A DNA stretch of 63,500 nucleotides, taken from the NCBI GenBank assembly GCA_009760855.2, contig WPIO01000268.1, positions 64,001 to 127,500 on the forward strand, written 5' to 3'. Shown piece by piece: positions 43,214-54,295 of this stretch. A program made the position numbers and the translations under genes. Origin of the DNA: Cristatella mucedo (taxonomy: Eukaryota > Bryozoa > Phylactolaemata > Cristatellidae). The notes under the pieces are model-generated. The model worked only from the letters and a program-made list of their open reading frames with translations, was not told where the DNA came from and ran no database searches. Each line of letters opens with the position of its first letter. Position 1 is the first letter of the stretch.

Positions 43214-44219
43214 GATTTTTCATGATTTTTGAGCTAGCCTGTTTGAGATTCATAGATAACATGGGTTCTTCTCATCGATGACAAATTGGCTCCTACATAT
43301 TGCTCAGCCGCCAATCGAGTAGGCCGTTCTGCGGCCTACGATTGGTATACTTAAGAAGAGATAACTGCTGATAACAAAACTCACAATTACCAGCTGCTAA
43401 TTTTACTCGTAATTCTAGCCGTAGGTAGAAAAACGTGGCTCCATTGGCAGAAGAAAGCAGCACTGCAACCGTAAAAATTAACTTTGCCCATGCCATTAGT
43501 CTTGCATGACTTCTCCAGTGTTTCGAATGCTTTCCAAGCCAAGCATATTTGCATACGTTGCGTGTTTTCTTCCTTGTCATCACAGAATGAAACAGCACAA
43601 GTGTTCTAATAATGATGCTAGTCTCAACTTACATATGACTAACGCTGGTGCAGCCCTGGGTCTTGCATCGCGACCAATGATCTGTAGGTTGCATTGATAC
43701 TTAGCTACGGGTGCACCAAAGGTAGCTGAACCCATAGCTACGGAGAAAGTACCTGTACCGAAACGTGGGTAATCAGTACCCGTAGTTTTGCTAAGTACAT
43801 TTAACAGCAAGTTTTTATGAGTTTAACCACGACCATCAGGTCGTTGGCCCAGAGCTTAAATCAGCTCAAACGCCAAGGTCAGGTCCGCATGCACAAACGG
43901 CGGACCATTACACGGTTGCCGCTATGCCGTGTGGGCCTCAAATAAACACTACAGTTGTGTACTAATATCTTGAAGATTTAAGACTTTAAGGTCACTTACA
44001 TCTTACTAGAAACTTTCTGGTTTCTTGCGCCCATCTTAAAATACTAGGTCCACTTCTTCATATCAGTTTTTTTAAAGCATGATTAACGAACCAGTTATTA
44101 TGTCCAAAAGTCGTGCAATTAGACATTTGTGGCATCGTAAATTTACAATGGAATTAGCTATAGAAATCTTTAGCTGGAAATTTCGAAATCTTGGGTATTT
44201 TTAAGCACGTGCGTTTTTA
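43214..44219. other. no gene seen
   Basis: No coding frame with motif content. The words 'gtacccgtag' and 'aaggtagctgaacc' suggest small inverted segments near 43680-43790, but no element is defined. Confidence 0.4.
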
Positions 44220-44480
44220 TCGATGTCAGCAACTACACCAAGCCACAAACGCGAAGTCTGCATCGTGGGGGATAGTTTTCCAAAGAGCATCCACTGCCTA
44301 AGAGGTTTTTAGTATCCGTTGGGTAGCCGAAGTACTTCACCTCGAGTAACAAAGAGGAAGCGAGAAGCGTGGCTGAGTCTGGAGCAAAGTCGAGTGGGTG
44401 AATAGCATGGAAATATCGGCTCCGGACGGCTAGAGAATACGAATTACCCTTTGCATCCGTTGAATAGCTGTTAGCCGTTG
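44220..44480 (-). repeat. LINE family B 3' fragment, diverged
   Basis: 'caactacaccaagccacaaa', 'cgagtaacaaagaggaagcg' and 'gtgggtgaatagcatggaaa' are diverged forms of the family B 3' end, antisense. Confidence 0.5.
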
Positions 44481-45065
44481 CAGCCCCGTCAGCATATTAG
44501 ACACACTCGATGACCTTTGGAATCTGTTGACTATCCTTGCGACCATATTCAGCACCAGCTGCACTGGCGTCGTCTTAGCTGTACAGAACAAGTACTGCTT
44601 AAAACAGCTGTAAAATGACGTTATCGAAAATTTGCATTCTAGTTCTTCTGGATCGCATTACTGTGAATTTTTACAACGGTGCTGTAGTTTCTTACGCTCT
44701 AGTCAAGGCGTCAGTCGTAGTAATCAGCATAGGTTTTTGATGCCAAAATTTTCTTACCGACCATTTGACATTCTAGATGTCAGTGGCCAAGGGTCATTTG
44801 GTATATTTTTGCTGAAGTGTGTGATGCTGAAGGGATCGTGTTGAGTGTCTTTTCTTTTTTCTTCTACCCTAATCGCCAGCACATTATCAACTTCAATAAA
44901 CATGTAAAAGACGTGTCACAAGGACTCACTAACTTATGTCAGGAATAGATGCATTTTAGTTTCTTTTTTAATGCAGTCCACTTGGAAGATGACATCACCT
45001 AAATAGGAAGTAATTTCCAGGTTTTGGAAGAATAAGAACTAAAATCACAGTCTCCGTAAGATGTG

Positions 45066-46553
45066 AGGCTTGCATAATAATAGTAATAATAATAATAATA
45101 ATTCACTTGATAAAGCGCCCTCAGAGAACTTAATCTCTCTCTAGGCGCTTTACATTTGCTGTAAAGTGAAATGCAATTGAATGGTAAGTAAAATCATGCT
45201 TGAAAAACAAACGAAGTGAATAATATGGTTAGGGGTGACATGCACAGGGTCAGCATGCAAGTGTGGTTAGTGGCAGCATGCACAGTGTCAGCACGCATAA
45301 GCACATCAAGGACGAATCACAGGGACCCACTAAATGCTGTCCTAAATAGGTGTGTTTTTAGGTTCCTTTTAAATGTGGTCAGGTCAGGGGATGTTCTGAC
45401 GCAGGTCGGGAGGGAGATCCAGGCTTTGGGAGCATACGAATTAAATGCACAGTCTCCAAAGGATTTAAGGTTTGTATGAGGTATTTCTAGACTGTTGGAT
45501 TCCGAAAAGCGGGTGGTATGATGCTTAGCCTGATGGGGTAGTATATCTGACAGATAGGCTGGAGCCACACAATGAAGGGACCTAAAAGTAAGCGACATGA
45601 GGTATAGATAAACGCTTAGACACTGAAATGCAGGTGGTGTAATGCTTAGCCTGGCGGGGGGGGGAGAACAGATAGGCATGCTTGAGCCTAATAGTAGAGG
45701 GAGCTAAAAGTGACAAAACCTTGAAATCGATGCTTTGCTTGACTATGACTTAGTGCAGGTCAGCGAGGATGAGTGCAGTGCGGCAACTGTGCCGTTTCCG
45801 ACAGACAAGCCTAGCTGCAGAGTTTTACACCAGCTGTAATCATGTAATTGCACCGGCTATTAGTTCAGCAAGCAGTGAGTTACAGAAGTTAAGACGGGAT
45901 GTCACAAATGCATGGGCAAATTTAGATGTAGTACCTACCCATCTGTAAACAAGCCTGATATCGAGCTATGCCAGGTAGCTGAACGTAGACAGACTGACTG
46001 TGGAGCAGATTCGGTCGTCTAATTAAAGGTCGCTATGAAACATGACACCTCAGCTTCGTATAGGTTCAACTGCTTGCATGACCGATTATGAGCGACAATT
46101 TTGTTAATGTTCGAATCACACTTGGTTCGCCAGTAACGAGTAGGTTGCATTTTTTCATCTTTTAATATTGGAAAGTTTGCTGCCCTCCATGTGGGGGCTG
46201 CCGTCAATACACGAAGCAAGGCAGCTGAGAGAATGCAATCGCTTGATGGCTGGGATTGATTAAAGCCGTTTTACAACGGAGGGTCATCTGCATAGCAGTG
46301 AAAGCTTAGACTGTGCCTGACAATAACATCAGCAAGAGGGAAAGTGTGAACCATTAAAAGAACTAGACTAAGCACAGAACGCTGAGAAACCTCATATTTC
46401 AGAGGTTCCTCGGATGATCTTTATCCATTCAAGCCCATGCTCAACAGCCGAATCACTGCAAAGCAGTGCCATTGGCGCCCAATCGAGATGAGAGGCGCCC
46501 AATAAGGAATCGGTGATCGATTGTCTCAAAAGTTGCCCTATGATCTTTTCACA
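45066..46553 (-). pseudogene. LINE A, antisense, from RT to tail
   Basis: (TAA)n with antisense tail at 45080-45160, the C-terminal region, then a region with many indels (45600-46260) and reverse transcriptase text up to about 46553. Two 3' segments (45540-45570 and 45630-45665) look locally duplicated. Confidence 0.65.
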
Positions 46554-47695
46554 GTTTACTCTCCCTCTTGCTGATGTGTATACCAAGCACATCCAAGACT
46601 TTCACTTCTATGCGGATGACACTCAGGTGTACCTTTGCTTTTATCCCACCCAGCCTTCGAGCATCTCAAATTCTCTCAAGTCACTTGCTCCATGTATTGA
46701 TGACATCCGCACATGGATGGCAGCTAATTTTCTAAAACTAAACGATGATAAAACTAACTTACTAGTTATGGGCAAACCCAGTGTGATTCACATATTGCAA
46801 AGGCTGACGCTCAAAATCGGCTCAGCCAGCATATCTCCTATTGAATCAGCTCAAAATCAAAGTGTCATGGTCCAACGACCGGCGACCTCTCGTTAGACGA
46901 CCATATCAACTCCATAGTCAAATCTGCCTACTTTCAGCGTCATAACAATGCAAAAACTCGGGCTTGTTTAGATAAGGATATCACGACCAAGTTGGTCCCC
47001 ATGCGTTCGTGACATCACGTCTCGACTTCTGCAACTCATTTCATACTGGCCTACCAGTATGTGCGATCAGGCGATTGCAGCTAGTGCAAGACTCCTCAGC
47101 CAGGCTTGTCTGTCGTGAGCGTCGCAGTTGCCACATCACACCCCTTCTCGCCGACCTGCACTGGCTACCTGTTAAGCAACGGATTGACTTCAAGGTTTTG
47201 TCGCTCACTTGTAGGTCCCTTCATTCTATGGCTCCAGCCTATCTGTCAGATATACTCTCCTATCAGGCCAAGCATCTTACCATCTGCTTTTCGGGATCCA
47301 ACAGTCTACAATAAATCGAGCATACCTCAAATCCTTGGAGACCGTGCATTTAGTTCGCACGCTTCCAAAGCCTGTGACTCTCTTTAGACTTGCATCTGAA
47401 CTGAGCTAACCACATTTAAAATGAACTTAAAAACACGTATTTAGGACTGCATTGAGTCGGTCAGTGTGATTCGTCCTTCATGTGCTTATGCGTTCTGACA
47501 CTGTGCATGGTGCCACTAACCACACTTGCATGCTGACCCTGTGCATGTCACAACTAACCATGCTATTTATTTTTTTTTTATCAGCATGATACTACTCACC
47601 ATTCAATTGCATTTCTCTTTTGCAGCAAATGTAAAGCGCCTAGAGAGAGATTGGGTTCTCGAAGTGTGCTTTATCAAGTGCTTTATTTTAATTAA
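46550..47695 (+). pseudogene. LINE A, sense, from YADD motif to tail
   Basis: Begins with the stretch 'ctctccctcttgctgatgt' and FHFYADDTQVYLCFYPTQPS, continues MAANFLKLNDDKTNLLVMG, then the C-terminal domain in other frames (RLDFCNSFHTGLPVCAIRRL) and the 3' UTR ending near 47695. It directly abuts the antisense copy head to head. Confidence 0.75.
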
Positions 47696-47699
47696 TATT

Positions 47700-48299
47700 A
47701 AAGATCGTGCCAAAAAAGCAGACACTTTACCTACGCTTGTATCAATAAGTAATTCGGTATATACCTGAAGAAATGCTGACTTTTTGGAGCGATTAGCTCT
47801 TTGGCTAGACAGGAACTTGCTAGCATGAATTACAGATTCAATAGGTGAGTTAAGCCGGTATGCCATGACTGGTTCCAGCGTTTTGATTTTGCATAGTAGA
47901 AGGAAGACCGGGTGGAAGTTGCTCAAGTTCTCTTGGTCCGTGGCTGCTATATTGATTAGTTTCCTGGCTACATAGCCTTACCGAAAGGTTCTGGGACATG
48001 ACCTGATGCTAATAAAATATGTATGATGTTAATTATCTGAGGCAGCAGCAGATCAATGTATTTGCAGGAGCAGGGCAGTGAGAATAGGGCAAAAATGACT
48101 GGTTGTCTTCTTTTGTTGGGATTTGAACTTCAGCACGAGGTCACTGGTGACCTTTTTGAGTGAAGACATTGAGCTGCTGCATGGAATTGAGGGGCGTGAT
48201 TTCAGGAGGAGGCTGAAATCTAAGAATGGACTCCCTTATTTTGTCAACCCTGCCGACGGAGAAACAATTGAAGCGATTAGCTAAATCAGGCGAGCTGTT
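47700..48299 (-). repeat. LINE A, antisense, RT N-terminal region
   Basis: Diverged minus-strand text equivalent to the region between the endonuclease-RT linker and the first RT motifs ('ggtggaagttgctcaagttc', 'ttctgggacatgacctgatg'). Confidence 0.5.
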
Positions 48300-48420
48300 T
48301 TGGCCCCTGTGGTTAAGGTGCTCTCACCGATCAACATCTGCCGAGGTCATGGGCTTGACCTCTGTGGCATATGTGAAGCGCCTGAATAGACATTTAGTTC
48401 TCTTAGAGCACTATATAGAT
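48300..48420 (+). repeat. tRNA-derived SINE, type A
   Basis: 'ggcccctgtggttaaggtgc', 'gaggtcatgggcttgacctc', 'gcatatgtgaagcgcctga', 'catttagttctcttagagca'. It is inserted into antisense LINE A sequence. Confidence 0.6.
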
Positions 48421-48905
48421 GCGGTTAGGAGTGACATGCATAGGGTCAGCATGCGACGTCGGTTAGTGGCAGCAGTCACAGTGTCAGCAAGCATAAGCAT
48501 ATAAAAGACGAATCGCAGGGACCCACTAAATGCTGTAATAAGTTTATGCATTTTTAGCTTCTTTTTACACGTAGTAAAGTCAAGAAATATTGTCGGCATT
48601 ACAATATTCTGGCAGAGCCGATTTCGGGCGTTACTCTTTCCAACTTATGAGTCACATTTGGTTTGCTCATAAGTAGTTAGTTGGTTTTATCATTCAATTT
48701 AAGAAAGCTTGCTGCCATCCATGTGGGGATGTGATCAATAGCTGCAGCGAGGGACCTGAGAGAATTTGACGTACTGCAGGATGGGGAGGGATCAAAGCAG
48801 GGGTAGAACTGAATTGTCATCTGCATAGAAGTGAAAGCCTCGATTTTGCTTGGCAATTACATCGGCAAGAGGGAGAGATAAAAAATCGTGGAACGAACTG
48901 AACCA
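48421..48905 (-). repeat. LINE A fragments, antisense, rearranged
   Basis: 48421-48600 matches the 3' coding end. 48605-48900 matches the RT segment ('gtgggg atgtgatcaatagc', 'tcatctgcatagaagtgaa'). The intermediate piece is missing. Confidence 0.5.
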
Positions 48906-49429
48906 ATCACAGATCCCTGATATATCCATTAAAAAGTTGATCGAGATAGTGAAAATGAAGCAGTGGGCTAGGTTGTCTGAGACAATAATACACCCCTGTA
49001 TTACAATTAAAATTAAAATTACTGTAGGCCTATGCATCCGAGCACTCCTAAAATCCTGCAACGCTAGGTGCAGCCACTCGTCTACTCCTTGGAGTTTGGG
49101 CGAGGTTTTTTTTCTGAAATGTTGGTTGCTGTGAAATCAAGCCAGTCAGAGCCTGCTGCTCACTGATTGGCTAACCTATACTCTTCTTATTCAGACTGCT
49201 GGTTGGCTTAGCCTCATGTACGTTCTTTTCTCTTACGTTTACGCTGTACATGTTTCTGTAATAATAATATCATGATATTTGTAATGCTTAATTTTCTAAT
49301 TTACCTTGTTTTGGCTATTAGATTGGGCATTAGAGTGTAATGGTTACTGGAGATATGTTGTTTCTTGTCCGGGGCACTATTAATGTTAAAACCGTATTTA
49401 GAGGGTCGTGAACAGGTTTTCTGTGCAAT
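48906..49429. other. no gene seen
   Basis: AT-rich unassigned DNA between LINE fragments and the second Polinton-like block. Confidence 0.4.
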
Positions 49430-49545
49430 TTATCTCCGTCAGGAACTCAAAAAAGCCGCAAAGACTATGTGATTGCTACGCAGAAGAGTTTTGTACAGCC
49501 CACTTACAGCCTAAGAGGCTTTCAGTAAGCATTTTTGCATTACTT
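49430..49545 (-). repeat. LINE family B 3' fragment
   Basis: 'ctccgtcaggaactcaaaaa', 'cagaagagttttgtacagcc', 'cttacagcctaagaggcttt'. It marks the left edge of the AT-rich Polinton-like block and probably interrupted it. Confidence 0.6.
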
Positions 49546-49565
49546 ACCATTATGCAAATTATTTC

Positions 49566-49688
49566 TTACTTTGAATATATAAACCAGCTCCTATTTTTTC
49601 CTAATGTTTCCAAAATCAAATTTTCTCCAGATCCACAATATTCACCTCCATGTATTCTATGATGACCAACTCTCGCATAGCTACCCAT
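49566..49688 (-). CDS. 40-residue ORF at the truncated end of the Polinton block
   Basis: ATG at 49688 shortly after the stop of the previous ORF. It begins MGSYARVGHHRIHGGEYC and ends near the LINE B fragment. It is likely the N-terminus of a longer gene that was cut off, since ORFs in this block are packed end to end. Family unknown. Confidence 0.35.
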   Translation of the reverse strand: MGSYARVGHHRIHGGEYCGSGENLILETLGKNRSWFIYSK

Positions 49689-49697
49689 TGCTTTATA

Positions 49698-50572
49698 TTA
49701 CTTTGAAATTTCTTTTGTTGCAACTACATCACTAATTATATTAACAGTATTTCCATTTTGATCACTTAATCCTATGTTAAAACTACTTACTGCATCTATA
49801 TCACCTCGTGTTGGTAGATATAATATATTCGAAATATGTAGATTAACCTTTTCACCTGGACTAATATCATCAATATCTATAATATATAAAGAACTACATT
49901 GTTCCAATACTCCTATTTTTCTTTCTACGTAATTCTTAAAAGGATCAACTAAATCACAATAAACACTTATCCATCTTATTCCTGTATCATCTGGTAATAC
50001 CATCTTATTCCATGTTTTAAATATACCTGAGAAATACATTGCCTTTTCTATTGCTACGTATGGTGTTTCACCTACTAGAGCAGTATCAATTGTTCCTTGT
50101 TGCTTTGAAATGAAACCTAATGTATCTCCAATTGAATTTACAGCAACATTAGAACTGCTTCCAAGTAGAGCAACATAATCACCAACTACTTGCATTAGTA
50201 TTCTATCATCTGTATCAACACTAAATTGTATGCCTGTACTATTTCTTTTAGTAGTATAATAAAATGTTGATCCATTTTGAGCAACAATAGTTTTTACTTG
50301 AGGAGGTGATAGTCCTCTATTTAGAGCAGCTGTTATTTTATTTGAATCATAATAGCCAGGAGCAATTGTAATATATGCAGGTGATGCATCAGTCATACTC
50401 CACTTAAACCAAGGTTTATCATTTACATCTTTAATAAAATTTAATATTACTTTGTTAGCATAAGTAAATTCTACTCTACGCAATCCAATTTTATTATAGC
50501 CAGAATCAGCATTATAGGTGGAGATATTGTTTTTGACTCTGAACTACTTGTTCGAGTTAATTTTATTGACAT
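49698..50572 (-). pseudogene. capsid-like (minor capsid/penton-type) protein 1, one frameshift
   Basis: About 290 codons on the minus strand. It starts MSIKLTRTSSSESKT; one frameshift near 50520 leads into the long frame from 50483. Features: YITIAPGYYDSNKITAALN, a PG-Y-x4-I-x3-N phrase that I associate with single-jelly-roll minor capsid proteins of Polinton-like viruses, and a beta-rich C-terminus ending FNIGLSDQNGNTVNI. No signal peptide or membrane helix. The capsid assignment is by pattern only. Its segment TGIQFSVDTDDRILMQVV is duplicated into another gene of the block (52060-51981). Apart from the frameshift the gene is remarkably intact. Confidence 0.5.
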
Positions 50573-50580
50573 TTTCTATA

Positions 50581-51446
50581 TTAAACTTCAATAATTTTTA
50601 TAGCAACTGTAATATTTTGAGAATTGAAATCTATTAGATTATGGTTTTTATCAATAATAGTAATTACTATATCAGATATAGAATCATTAGCAACATTATG
50701 ATACTCAATAGTTTTGGTTCATAAACCATCAAATTCCATGGATAAGCATCGTAAGGAAAACTAGCCAATACTTGTGATTCAACTCCATTTATAAAACTAG
50801 TTCCACATGCAACTATATTAAAATTTACAACTATAAAATCAATATTAGTAACAAACACTTCATTCTCAGAATCAACCTTAGTGTTAAGTGTACAAACCAC
50901 GGGTGTAATATCTGGATACATCTTAGAAAGCCAGCAGCTGAAAGTTTAGTATAAGAAGCAGCAGTAAATCCTAACATAGTAGAAAGAGTAGATTCATTCG
51001 CAAGGAATGACCACTCAACAGGTAATTTAATCCATGAATTTGAAGTTGCAGTATCAATACCCATTTGAAACTTATCAGTTGTTGCACCAGATTGTGTAAT
51101 TGAATTATTAATTGTATCAGCAATTCCAGTATTTATATCATGAGTTACACCACCAATATATTCCTGGACTTAGTGTTATAGTTTGTTCTGAACCACCAGT
51201 AACTCTATAAACAAATGTATTATTAGTTTCAGTTATATTTCTGATAAAGTTAGTTACATCGAATTTCTAGAAACAGATTTTTAAAGTTTTTACCTCTTAG
51301 TAATATTGGCGTATTACCCTAGTTTTTATTGGATTAGTAGTACCAGTTATATTGAAAACATATCCTTCTTTACTTGCTTGACTAGTTTTCTTAATACTTT
51401 CAAGACTCTTTAATATATCACTAGCAATTTTTACCAAGTCACTCAT
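50581..51446 (-). pseudogene. capsid-like protein 2, several frameshifts
   Basis: Starts MSDLVKIASDILKSLESIKK (51446), then GYVFNITGTTNPIKT. The rest is spread over frames because of indels near 51310, 51240, 51165, 50930 and 50700. Readable parts include TLSPGIY near the middle, NSWIKLPVEWSFLANES, an ACGTSFINGVESQVLASFPY phrase, and a C-terminus with IIDKNHNLIDFNSQNITVAI. The TLSPGIY phrase and the D-x-N-G/H-N ending parallel the neighbouring protein 1, so both may be jelly-roll virion proteins, possibly paralogues. It ends 9 nt before the start of protein 1. Confidence 0.45.
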
Positions 51447-51455
51447 TTCTATATA

Positions 51456-51969
51456 TTATAGAAAAGATTGTTTATCTTTGCAACATATTTTTGGTGCTTT
51501 TCGAGATGAAGCAAGATAATCAACAGCAGAACTGATTGAAGGTATTACACCTCTATTTCCTGCTGCAAGTTCACTTAACCATAGATCAAGTTTGTCAAGT
51601 ACTTCTTTTTCAGATTTCACAAACAATGGAACTATCTTTATTCCTTTACCTGTATAATAAGGATAACTATAAATCACATTTTCTACAGGCTTTCTTGATT
51701 CCAAAGCTCTCAATTGTGAAAGGAGAAATATAGTATCAGAATTAAATGATTCTTTATTATCTACTCTAATACTTTCTACTGCACTTCTTACGCCATTAGA
51801 TACTGATCCTTTAGCTTTTATTTTATCAAGAAGATATTGTTTCTTTTCTTTTAGAATATCAGTTTAAGATTGAGCAACTGGAGCAGGTTCTTGAACAGCT
51901 TGAACAACTCGTTCAGTTTCTTGAACAACCTTCGCTTTTCTAATTCTCTTACTAGGTCTCTTACGTTGG
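51456..51969 (-). pseudogene. basic-to-acidic ORF of unknown function
   Basis: Opens with a basic run (KRPSKRIRKAKVVQETERVV), passes an in-frame stop near 51867, and continues DILKEKKQYLLDKIKAKG to the frame 51713-51456 with PVENVIYSYPYYTGKGIKI and EVLDKLDLWLSELAAGNRGV. No family recognised. The start has been lost or merged with the 80-bp duplicated segment at 51981-52060. Confidence 0.4.
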
Positions 51970-52547
51970 AGGAGAATTCCTTCCAAGTAGAACAACATAA
52001 TCACCAACTACTTGCATTAGTATTCTATCATCTGTATCAACACTAAATTTTATGCCTGTAAAAGAAAGATGCTCCGCAATTCCTTTTTGAAGTGAATCAA
52101 TTGCTTCTCTAACCTCTGGATTAGCAGCATGCGTCTTAGCTTGATTTGCAATAGCTACAGCTTTTTTAGGTTTTCCTTCAGCAATAGCAGTAAATCCTTT
52201 TTTTACTATATTAGAAATATCTACTGGTACTTTATACTCTAACAACTTTTTAGCGGCTTCTTCTTTTTGTTCCATTTGAACTGCAAGTGATGGTCTAACT
52301 CTTTTTAATTTGTCAATAACAATATTACCAGAGTTATCAGTTGATTTCTCTAGCTCACGTTCATTTACTTCATGTTCAACTCTATTTCTTGCTTGCATCC
52401 TGCTTCAATCCTTTGTATCTCTTGAGCATTATCAAGTATACCAGCAACATCTCTACCAAAGGAACATTATATCTTCCAATCCATAGTCTCTTTAATCAAT
52501 TCTTCTGGTATATCAAAACTCTTTTCTTCTTTTTTCTCTTTTATCAT
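51961..52547 (-). pseudogene. helical ORF ending in a transplanted capsid segment
   Basis: Starts MIKEKKEEKSFDIPEELIK (52547), with an in-frame TAA near 52470 and a frameshift near 52400, then a 145-codon frame rich in Lys/Glu/Ala (VQMEQKEEAAKKLLEYKVP, KKAVAIANQAKTHAANPEV), probably helical. Its last roughly 27 codons (GIKFSVDTDDRILMQVVGDY..) are not its own: they are a 78/80-nt copy of part of the capsid-like gene at 50159-50238, in the same orientation. Function unknown. Confidence 0.45.
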
Positions 52548-52561
52548 TTGTTTGGTTAACT

Positions 52562-52771
52562 CTATTTTTTAGATTGAGCTTCAGATCTCATACTACTAAT
52601 TTTTTCAATTTTTAAGTCTTTAAGGAACTCTTCAAAGATTGAACCATCTCTAACTTTAACAAATATATTTGCTATTTCTGGTTCAGATTGGTTAATTCTA
52701 AGTGCTTTATATTCTAATACTAGTTTTACAGTATGTAACAAAGTTGATCTGATTTCTTCTATTCTACCCAT
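52562..52771 (-). CDS. 69-residue ORF in the Polinton block
   Basis: Intact small frame MGRIEEIRSTLLHTVKLVL... to ..SSMRSEAQSKK. It is mostly helical with mixed charge. The stop lies 15 nt upstream of the next gene's ATG, typical of dense viral packing. Not recognised. Confidence 0.45.
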   Translation of the reverse strand: MGRIEEIRSTLLHTVKLVLEYKALRINQSEPEIANIFVKVRDGSIFEEFLKDLKIEKISSMRSEAQSKK

Positions 52772-52892
52772 TGAATAAGAACAGATTTTAAAGTTTGATT
52801 ACTTTCGTCCTTGCGCTTCTTCATGCCAGTCTTTACTTCTTGTCTCGATATTCTTTTTTCTATATAATGTTTTTATATTTTATTTAAATTAA

Positions 52893-53382
52893 TTATACTT
52901 CACTTGGATCTGGTTGTGCAAGTGCTGCTTCAGCCGCTTTTTGTTTTGCACTCTTACCATCAGTAATACTTGGTAGAACTGCATAACACTCATCTTTAAC
53001 AATTCCAGTGATATCTGTTTTAATACCAGGCATACCAGAAATGACTGTAGACATTGCTGGAAGTTTTGATGCAATCCAAGTCGTATAACCAGCAATTTCT
53101 TTAGGCTCATCGAGAAGAGCATCAACTTTAGATCTAACCCTTGTCTCAAGAACAGATAGAATTTCAGCTTGACCAGCATTAATAATTCTTTGTGCTACAA
53201 CATCTACCTCATCAATAAAGAATTTCGTAACAGAGGCCTCAGTCATACGAGCAACATCAGAGTCGAGTAATTGTTCATCCTATACCGTTATTCTTGACCT
53301 AACAAGATAATCAACATAAGATTTAAGTGCTACTGTAGTATTTGCAAGAGTGGGGTCAGTAATTACTTCTATTTCCTATATA
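52893..53382 (-). pseudogene. helical ORF with a possible hydrophobic segment, one in-frame TAG
   Basis: Readable from about 53382 (EIEVITDPTLANTTVALKSY) through one TAG near 53277 into the frame MTEASVTKFFIDEVDVVAQR. It continues with WIASKLPAMSTVISGMPGIK and ends ..AEAALAQPDPSEV. The Ala/Pro-rich tail and the Gly/Met/Ile stretch are reminiscent of small virion-associated proteins, but I cannot assign a family. Confidence 0.4.
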
Positions 53383-53424
53383 ATATTAAAAAATAAAACA
53401 CTTACACAAACAACGAAAAATGAG

Positions 53425-53655
53425 TTACAACTTATTGCAAATACCAGTAAAAATAGAAGATATCTCACTTGCACACTCATCTACTTCATCATAAAGATCA
53501 CACATTTTAACTAGGTCTTTATTAACTGAATCAGGAAGTTTAGCAATATAAGAATATAAAGTTTTATCATTTTTGGTAATTCTAAAAATTCGTAAACAAG
53601 CATTAAATGCATAGACTTTAACATCTTCATAACATAGAATTCTTGCAATATCCAT
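53425..53655 (-). CDS. small helical protein, paralogue 1
   Basis: Intact 76-codon frame MDIARILCYEDVKVYAFNAC... ending ISSIFTGICNKL. It shares length and the pattern D-[IV]-x-RIL-x2-E-..-A-x3-CL with the next ORF upstream, so the two are probably tandem duplicates. All-helical by appearance. Function unknown. Confidence 0.5.
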   Translation of the reverse strand: MDIARILCYEDVKVYAFNACLRIFRITKNDKTLYSYIAKLPDSVNKDLVKMCDLYDEVDECASEISSIFTGICNKL

Positions 53656-53691
53656 TTTTTATAAGACTTATAAAATTTGTTTAATTAATTA

Positions 53692-53943
53692 CTACTCCTG
53701 GCTCTGTTCTGGTGTTTTAGATTTTTTATTTGCCTCTTCAAGCATCTCATTTATCTTACTATGACTTTCCATTAGTTTATCACATGTATCACATATATCT
53801 ATAAGAATTCTAATATAAGAACTATCAATATCTGCAATGAGTTTGTCTAGTGAATGTTTAACTATACGCTGATCTTGACCTTTAAGTTTTTGAAGACAGA
53901 TCTTAACTGCCATTTCTCTAGATTGTTCACAACTTAAAATTCT
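53692..53943 (-). pseudogene. small helical protein, paralogue 2, N-terminal stop
   Basis: Frame from MAVKICLQKLKGQDQRIVK to ..NKKSKTPEQSQE (73 codons). Reading upstream in the same frame gives DV, a TGA, then RILSCEQSRE, which lines up with DIARILCYEDVK of paralogue 1. The true start was therefore about 10 codons earlier and the TGA is a later mutation. The spacing CDTCDKLMESHSKINEMLEE also parallels CDLYDEVDECASEISSIF. Confidence 0.5.
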
Positions 53944-53992
53944 TCAGACATCCTTTTCTATTATATGAAAATAAAATTTTATTTAATTGAAA

Positions 53993-54271
53993 TTAAATCT
54001 CTTCGCCTTCAGAGCTATCTATTAGTGATGCAAGATACTCTTCATATGTTTTTACTTCCTCATCAGTGAGATCTTCGTATTGTTTGCCAAATATAAATTC
54101 TTCTAGATCTACCTCAGATTCTCATTCACTATCAATGTAAGATAAAGCTTCAGACTAGTAAGACTCAGATTCAGATTCTGTTTCCATTGAATAATCAGGG
54201 TCATCGATTGAATCCTCTGAATACTCTGACTCACTATCACAACTGGTAATATCGATTTCTTTGGGATCCAT
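53993..54271 (-). pseudogene. acidic Ser/Glu/Asp-rich ORF with two in-frame stops
   Basis: 92 codons starting MDPKEIDITSCDSESEYSED. Very acidic, with SESESY and DLTDEEVKTYEEYLASL. It is interrupted by one TAG and one TGA without any frameshift. Unknown function; DNA-mimic or disordered adaptor are guesses only. Confidence 0.45.
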
Positions 54272-54295
54272 CCTACAATAGTAAAAATAATTTTG

